From NCBI GenBank assembly GCA_964036155.1, contig OZ038423.1, positions 20,475,249 to 20,539,248 of the forward strand: a stretch of 64,000 nt of DNA. The letters are read 5' to 3'. Position 1 is the first letter of the stretch, and each line of letters starts with the position of its first letter. The position numbers and the translations under genes were made by a program. This DNA comes from Diploscapter coronatus (Eukaryota > Nematoda > Chromadorea > Rhabditida > Rhabditidae). Positions 61,001-64,000 of the stretch are shown here, piece by piece. Under the pieces are notes generated by a model that was not told where the DNA came from, did not search any database, and saw only the letters and a list, made by a program, of their open reading frames with translations.

Positions 61001-64000
61001 ATGGCAGAAGGAATTCGACGATTTCCAAGAGCGAGGCAACCTGCCTCTGCCTCCTATCACTTCCCACATGACACAGGACGAACAGGCGGAGAAACTCAAC
61101 TTCGACAAGAAACGGCCTAGATTCAAGGTGATTTATTTTATTCATTACCTGACTTGATTTATTTTATATTTGTTGGGTGAAAAGCAAGATGCTTCCCATA
61201 AAACTTTCAGAACTTACGACCTCGCACGCCTTATATGCTTTATCCTTTGGAAGCGTTCTGCTTTTATCCTTAATTGTGTGCAGAGAAAAGAACTGTTTTC
61301 TTCCAAAAGATAAGGCTTATCAGGGCGTGAAATTAAAGCTGAATTTTTACTGAAAATAATCCAGGACTGTATCCAATTGGGTGCCTGCCGTGCAGACGAA
61401 TTCCTCCCCACAAATCCCGATCTGCCTGCAGACCTCTTCACTGCTTGTCTCACTTCGCCCATTCAGACCAGCGTTCTGTGGTATGCATAGTGCATCTGTA
61501 ATCTTGAAATTCACTAAATTTATGATTGCAGGTACTTGATCAAGACGGGCAGAAAGAAGCAGTTCTCGGACACAATTCTGGACGAGATTCCGGGTCAGGC
61601 AGTGGACAGACGGTCTGTGATGGGAGAGCTCAACTGGATCTTCACAGCCATCACGGACACGATCGCTTGGAATTCTCTGCCCAGAGACGACTTCCACAAG
61701 CTTTTCAGACAGGTTATTTTTTCAAATGGTATCGAAAGAAAAACATAAGAACGTTTTCTTTACATTGAATTTTATGGCTTGAGAGGAACGTAAAATAGAG
61801 CAGTTACGTTTCTTCTTCCTTACAATTTTTAAACGTTTTCCAGGACCTTCTGTTGGCCTCCCTGTTCCGCAGTTTTTTGTTGGCCGAGAAAGTGATGAGT
61901 GCTCATGGATGCAGTGAGTTCAATTGTTTCATAATTTATGACTTGTGAAAATCTTTTACGTGGATATTTCTATTTCAAAACTTGAACTCCTCAGACGTTG
62001 TTTCGTCTCCTTCCCTGCCCTCCACGAGCGACCATCCACTGTGGGAATCCTGGGAATACACTCTCGATCTGACACTCAAGTACTTGGCCAATCTGCAGTC
62101 AGCCAAGGACAAGGACTATCTCTCTGTTGGACGGGACCATTTCTATCGCAGCTCGCATGAATGTCAGTTTTACTTCGATTAAAAATCCCCAGATCATGCA
62201 TATTTTTGAGAAAATACGAGGAAAAGTAATGGTATTTTAGTGTCGTACCTGATCGATTTCAATTACAACACGCCTACAGAGCAGCAGCACAGTTGGTTCT
62301 TCATTGAGCAGCTTAATGCGTTCGAGGTAAGCATCTTTATACTTGGAAATTCTTCCCATCAACAAATTTATCCGATAGCTAAATAACGACGACATAGCTT
62401 CTAAAGTATCGTAACTTTCGAGAAAATAGTATTGTGGAGATAAAATGAGCGAAACGACAAGGTGCTTTATCTTTCTATAACAATTGAACATGTTTAGATC
62501 TGGTTGGATTACGGAGTCGACCGGAACAAGCCTCCTCAGCAATTGCCTATCGTTCTCCAAGTCCTTCTCAGTCAGGTACAATTTTAATTTTTGGCATTCT
62601 TATTTTTCATTCACATTTCTTTCTTCATGATTATACTTTTTCGGCTATTTTTAAAAATATTTTTAGGCTCATCGTCTGCGAGCCCTCGAGCTGCTCGCCA
62701 AATTTCTGGACCTCGGTCAGTGGGCCATCGACTTCTCTCTGTCTGTCGGCATTTTTCCCTATGTTCTCAAACTTCTGCAGAGCAACACAAAGGAGCTGCG
62801 TCCCTGGTTGTCGTTCATTTGGGCTAAAGTAAGGAATATCACACTCTTGTAGAAAAACATCCTACATTTGGAAGGCATATGAGCTCTTTCATTCTTTATT
62901 CTTATTATTTCGCTTCCAAATTGACTACTAGTGCATTTCTAAATATTATTATTAATTGATTAAAGATGATAGATAGTTCTTTGCTTTAGATACTGGCAGT
63001 GGAGCCGAACTATCAGACGGAGCTGTTCAAGGAGAATGGAGAGGACGCCCCCCAAGGTACTCCACAGAGGACTGCCAAAACAGAACAGCTCAGGTTAATC
63101 CAGTTCTACTTCAATTTTCTTACCATTCCACTTCAGATTTCTCTATTTCGCAAACTATCTTGAGGATCACGAAACTCCTCCCAGACAGAAGGTCGTCCCT
63201 GCATTCATCATCGCCATACTCAACAATACAAAGTATGCGATATTTATTGATTCCGAGTTTAATGGCTAATTTCATCTCAAAGTTTCTGCATTTGGTTTTT
63301 TTTCTATTCTAGAGACAACATTTTGGAAATTAACATCGTTCTACACATATACGTATTATTTCCAGAGAAGCGCAAAAGAATTTCACGGATCGAGGCTTCA
63401 TCAATTCCGCAATAGGGTTGCTGACTGGGCCCGAGGTAAAGAAGAGTCAATGAATTATTTATTTAACGAATGAGCGAATTTGAGGCTCATCAATTCCGCT
63501 TGTTGAAAGTATGGCTGCTGATTGGGATAGGTCGACTCTGGGCAGAGTACGACGATGCGCGATGGCAGGCCGTCAGGCTGGACTCGTATTCCAAGGTAAG
63601 AAACAATTAAGTAATGCTTGAATTTGCAAATTTAACCCCTTCAAAATAAAAAAAACGGAATTCTGAATACTGATAATTCATTCTGTCGCATTGGCAATGA
63701 ATCGTTTTTAGGTATTCAAGGAGCTGAAAAATGTCTCTCCCGAAGTGCGAGCTGCTGCGATCTATGCCTTGGGATGTCTTGTGCGCAACAAGTCTGAATA
63801 CAACGAGCATGCTTTTTACGTGAGTTTTTTCTTTATTATAAATCATAATTTCTCGTCATACGGCGATTTCACACGCAGTTTCTAGTTAATGTTATGGATA
63901 GCAATTCTTGCTTTAGTCTATCAATCTATTTATTTCTAGTTTGTCAAATTCGGTATTTTTAAAAAATATTTTTCAGATCGATCAGCAAGTGTCGGATGAA
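58002..64000 (+). CDS. RPTOR: RAPTOR, TORC1 scaffold subunit (5' part, runs off the window)
   Basis: Nineteen exons in view: 58002-58073, 58301-58395, 59212-59427, 60082-60247, 60821-60945, 60998-61127, 61365-61480, 61532-61712, 61844-61913, 61995-62162, 62241-62326, 62498-62575, 62667-62828, 62990-63093, 63137-63232, 63366-63435, 63485-63595, 63712-63819, 63977-64000 and on. The raptor N-terminal caspase-like domain is clear: [111 protein letters not shown] repeats follow ([47 protein letters not shown]). The C-terminal WD40 domain lies outside the window. Raptor presents substrates to TOR kinase in nutrient signalling. The start is the first ATG of the open exon and gives a short N-terminus. 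Confidence 0.96.
59021..59084. repeat. Hairpin in RAPTOR intron 2
   Basis: AATAGCGTGCAAAAAT pairs with ATTTTTGCAAGCTAT (one mismatch) across a 30 bp loop. Function unknown. Confidence 0.45.

Overview
The window looks like a piece of a nematode nuclear genome. It is AT-rich and its genes have many small exons. Most introns are 40-60 bp and end in TTTCAG or TTTTAG. Several start codons sit just after such a site with no upstream coding exon, which is what SL trans-splicing acceptors look like. The proatonal bHLH gene is of the LIN-32 type. Species is not determinable from the sequence. I rebuilt genes by joining exons by hand. In all complete models the summed exon length is a multiple of three and the frame stays open, which is my main check.

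0-37 kb holds ordinary single-copy genes: lin-32-like bHLH (-), Rab geranylgeranyltransferase beta (-), RPL5 (+), HMG-CoA lyase (-), RPL11 (+), V-ATPase subunit H (-), SF3B6/p14 (-), NUP107 (+), an orphan pair of terminal exons (-), an aquaglyceroporin (-), a secreted cysteine-rich glycoprotein of unknown family (-) and a DHHC palmitoyltransferase (+).

37.3-54.1 kb is a tandem array of F-box/kelch genes, all on the minus strand. Five are single genes of 313-318 codons with the same 8-exon structure. One, at 42.7-45.2 kb, is a fusion in which a complete F-box/kelch unit runs in frame into a second kelch unit that lost its F-box, giving about 622 residues. A 99 bp inverted-repeat element lies at the same intron position in three members, which orders the duplications. 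Another member carries about 1.7 kb of inserted DNA, including an 0.89 kb long-inverted-repeat element, in one intron and still keeps its reading frame.

54.1-64 kb has a MARCH-type RING-CH membrane E3 ligase (+) and the 5' two-thirds or less of RAPTOR (+), which runs off the window end.

The gene set is not one pathway. It covers housekeeping (ribosome, splicing, nuclear pore, V-ATPase, TORC1) plus one lineage-specific expansion of probable SCF ubiquitin-ligase substrate receptors. Short inverted-repeat elements are common in introns and intergenic DNA.
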